Source: Arcticibacter sp045629565 (GTDB lineage: Bacteria > Bacteroidota > Bacteroidia > Sphingobacteriales > Sphingobacteriaceae). Taken from it: a stretch of 64,000 nucleotides of DNA. Position numbers and translations under genes: made by a program. Position 1 is the first letter of the stretch, and every line of letters begins with the position of its first letter. Below, piece after piece: positions 62,609-64,000 of the stretch. Location of the stretch: the NCBI RefSeq assembly GCF_045629565.1, contig NZ_JAZQRL010000027.1:4146-68145 (forward strand), read 5' to 3'. Under the pieces are notes generated by a model. It made no database searches, had not been told where the DNA came from, and was given only the letters and a program-made list of their open reading frames with translations.

Positions 62609-62794
62609 ATGTTCATGCTTTACGGAAGAAGTGTCCTAATTACAATCTTTGGGAAAATTGGAAACGCATTTCAATAAAAATAAATTTAACAAAAGAAAAG
62701 CAACTATATGCTAGTTCAACACGATTGTATTAAGTGCTTGCAATAATTGCGCACTTGTATTGGAAACCGCAGGAACTTCGATAATCTGACCTTT
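62609..62794. other. Upstream region of the GH3 gene, with dyad
   Basis: 186 bp, AT-rich near the GH3 start. A dyad AGTGC (62733-62737) ... GCACT (62751-62755) encloses a GCAAT/ATTGC inner pair, giving a compact palindromic site. No TAnnTTTG/TTTG pair was found. It may be an operator; evidence is thin. Confidence 0.3.
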
Positions 62795-62925
62795 TTAAGG
62801 CCGAGTGAGTATTTCCTTACCACTGTATACCTGTCTTACCTCAATGATATACCGGTTAACGACGCTATAACCTTGGTCTTTTATCACAATTTCATAAGTC
62901 CCTGATTGTATGATATCTCCAAAAC
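62795..62925 (-). pseudogene. Open-frame fragment continuing past the next ORF in another frame
   Basis: After a TGA near 62929 this frame reads CFGDIIQSGTYEIVIKDQG and on to QVYSGKEILTRP before TAA at 62795. It overlaps the end of the ORF at 62884-63204 in a different frame and has good protein-like composition. It looks like the true C terminus of that gene after a frameshift, or a separate remnant. No start codon of its own. Confidence 0.4.
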
Positions 62926-63204
62926 ATCAGCAGGAACACCATTGTCTTCAAATTCGTTGTTCCGATATGCCACAACTAGTGCTGTGTGATGTGTGCCAAG
63001 TTTTGAAGATGGAATGATATACTTACGCTTGCTTTTTACAAACCAATCCGGTCTTCCTGCATTAAATTTAAACCTTCCGATGAATGGCGGCAATATTCGG
63101 TTTTCTTTTGATGAAGCCCGCAATATTTCAGCCTGGTCAAATTTCGTCTGGCCCGGTACAGCCGTTGCATTTAAGAGAACAATAAGGGCAGTGACATTAT
63201 TCAC
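62884..63204 (-). CDS. Hypothetical ORF, perhaps frameshifted
   Basis: 106 aa from a GTG one base after the TPR ORF stop. Reads FDQAEILRASSKENRIL, IGRFKFNAGRPDWFVKSKRKYIIPSSKL and THHTALVVAYRNNEFEDNG. A short hydrophobic N terminus (VTALIVLLNATAVPG) could be a signal peptide. No family recognised. Its end in a stop while a second frame stays protein-like suggests the gene is broken near 62925. Confidence 0.4.
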   Translation of the reverse strand: MNNVTALIVLLNATAVPGQTKFDQAEILRASSKENRILPPFIGRFKFNAGRPDWFVKSKRKYIIPSSKLGTHHTALVVAYRNNEFEDNGVPADVLEISYNQGLMKL

Positions 63205-63205
63205 T

Positions 63206-63682
63206 TTACTTATGCTCGGCTAACACCTTAACCGCATTCTTGTTATCGGGAGAAAGATTTAGTGACTTCCGGTAAGCATCCAAACCTTCCTCTTTCCGGC
63301 CCAATTTTAACAAGCACTCGCCCAGGCTGTCCCAGGTATTGAATCCTGCAGGATAAAGTTCCGTGTTGGCTAAAAAAATCTTTAAGGCATCAGCTAATTT
63401 TCCTGAGCTCATCAGCTCATATCCAAAGTTGTTAATACTGGATTCGGAAACGTTATAAGCAGATTTCTTGTCTTTCGCTTTTTCAACTTTGATTAAACTT
63501 ATTGTTTCATCAATATTTGCGGATATTCGATGATATTCCGCAACCGTGGGCAAGTTCCAGTTCCTTAATATCTCGTTCTGTTCAGCTAAAGTAGGGACCT
63601 CGCTCCGAAGAAATGGTCGATGGTACCCGGAGGCTGCGAAGCTGGGCCAAATAGCGATAAGGAATCCAGTCAACAGCGGTGG
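63206..63682 (-). pseudogene. TPR-containing protein, C-terminal remnant
   Basis: The frame is closed by TGA at 63683-63685 and begins without a good start (TTG at 63673 at best). Its last part holds two TPR units: NFGYELMSSGKLADALKIFLANTELYPAG and NTWDSLGECLLKLGRKEEGLDAYRKSLNLSPDN. Such a TPR pair commonly forms the C terminus of secreted serine hydrolases of Bacteroidota, preceded by a catalytic domain that is missing here. The first 30 residues look unrelated. Truncation at the junction with the GC-richer DNA to the right is likely. Confidence 0.45.
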
Positions 63683-63711
63683 TCATGCAACTGTTGGAGT
63701 CCCTTACCAAA

Positions 63712-64000
63712 CTAAAACTTAAATCTCTTCCCTCTAACAATTTCCGGATGGTCATCCTGCTCAGGCTGCCGAGGTAGGTTCCGGCTTTGCTGTATCTCTT
63801 GGGCTAATCGTTTCGCCGTTCCTGTCCTGGCTTGCTGCTCAATACGCTTCTGAAGACCCGCCAGCAGCCGGTTTCCCGCATAGTCTATAACCATCCGGCT
63901 CGGCCGTTCTTCTGCGGGGCCTGCTGTGGCCTGTTCAAGCGGGATAAGTCCCGGTTCCTGCCAGCCCGCCACCAGTGCTGCGGGACTGAAAGCCGCGCTG
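63712..64000 (-). CDS. Unidentified GC-rich gene, C-terminal part only
   Basis: The frame is open to the window edge, so the 5' end is outside. About 95 residues are seen: Ala/Gln/Arg-rich, with RMVIDYAGNRLLAGLQKRIEQQARTG, LAQEIQQSRNLPRQPEQDDH and basic ending GKRFKF. GC content is visibly higher than in the rest of the window. The Gln/Arg-rich style resembles C-terminal tails of relaxases or other conjugation proteins, but no motif proves it. Possibly the edge of an integrated element. Confidence 0.4.
   Translation of the reverse strand, partial: SAAFSPAALVAGWQEPGLIPLEQATAGPAEERPSRMVIDYAGNRLLAGLQKRIEQQARTGTAKRLAQEIQQSRNLPRQPEQDDHPEIVRGKRFKF

Noticed and set aside
1..64000. CRISPR arrays, tRNA, rRNA, insertion sequences
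   Set aside because: No regularly spaced repeats, cloverleaf-like segments, rRNA motifs or transposase motifs (DDE, HUH, IS terminal repeats) were recognised in any gap.

Overview
The window looks like a chromosomal segment of a Bacteroidota bacterium, most likely Sphingobacteriaceae (Pedobacter/Mucilaginibacter-like). Grounds: two SusC/SusD pairs, an ECF sigma/FecR pair upstream of a SusC with an STN domain, promoter elements of the Bacteroidota type (TAnnTTTG at -7, TTTG at -33), lipoproteins with SxC-type lipoboxes, and weak Shine-Dalgarno use. Nearly all genes lie on the minus strand; only the left-edge fragment, an LLM oxidoreductase, a DUF2071 gene and an HPP gene are on plus. I saw no tRNA, rRNA or CRISPR array.

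Layout. (1) 1-311: 3' part of a divergent leucyl/phenylalanyl-tRNA-protein-transferase-like gene. (2) 322-28879: a Wzx/Wzy-type surface polysaccharide locus read leftwards. It starts with a PglD-like acetyltransferase, then export proteins (Wza, Wzc kinase), Vi-antigen-like nucleotide sugar enzymes (TviB/WbpO-like dehydrogenase, WbpP-like epimerase), flippase, two DegT aminotransferases, six glycosyltransferases, initiating phosphoglycosyl transferase, polymerase, two asparagine-synthase-type amidotransferases, a UDP-glucuronate-epimerase-like protein, a pectate-lyase-like lipoprotein, a PglF/WbpM-type 4,6-dehydratase and a FemAB-like transferase. The gene set predicts an acidic polymer with an N-acetylated uronic acid, possibly amidated, and a bacillosamine-like amino sugar. 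(3) 29201-43114: a LacI-controlled unit. One operon encodes Fe-ADH, a DapA-family lyase, PdxA2-type dehydrogenase, DUF1537 kinase and a sodium symporter; a second encodes SusC, SusD and a secreted beta-propeller protein. Almost identical LacI-type operators precede both operons, so uptake and cytoplasmic catabolism of an unknown acid sugar seem co-regulated. (4) 43250-52437: stress and accessory genes (SPW protein, DUF72, LigD, LLM flavin oxidoreductase, DUF4136 lipoprotein, DUF3606, DUF2071, DUF1080, HPP, small membrane protein). (5) 52538-62608: a second glycan locus, sigma/FecR-controlled, with SusC, SusD, an alpha/beta hydrolase and a GH3 lipoprotein. (6) 62795-64000: degraded or truncated gene remnants next to a GC-richer partial gene, probably a junction with foreign DNA.

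The most interesting points are the paired LacI operators joining a SusCD operon to a tetronate-type catabolic operon, the inferred route from a 3-deoxy-ulosonic or ulosaric acid to pyruvate plus DHAP, the amidated-uronate polysaccharide locus that carries its own PL1-like lyase, and the catalytically altered Aat-like protein at the left edge. All functional statements rest on reading motifs by eye; no database search was run.
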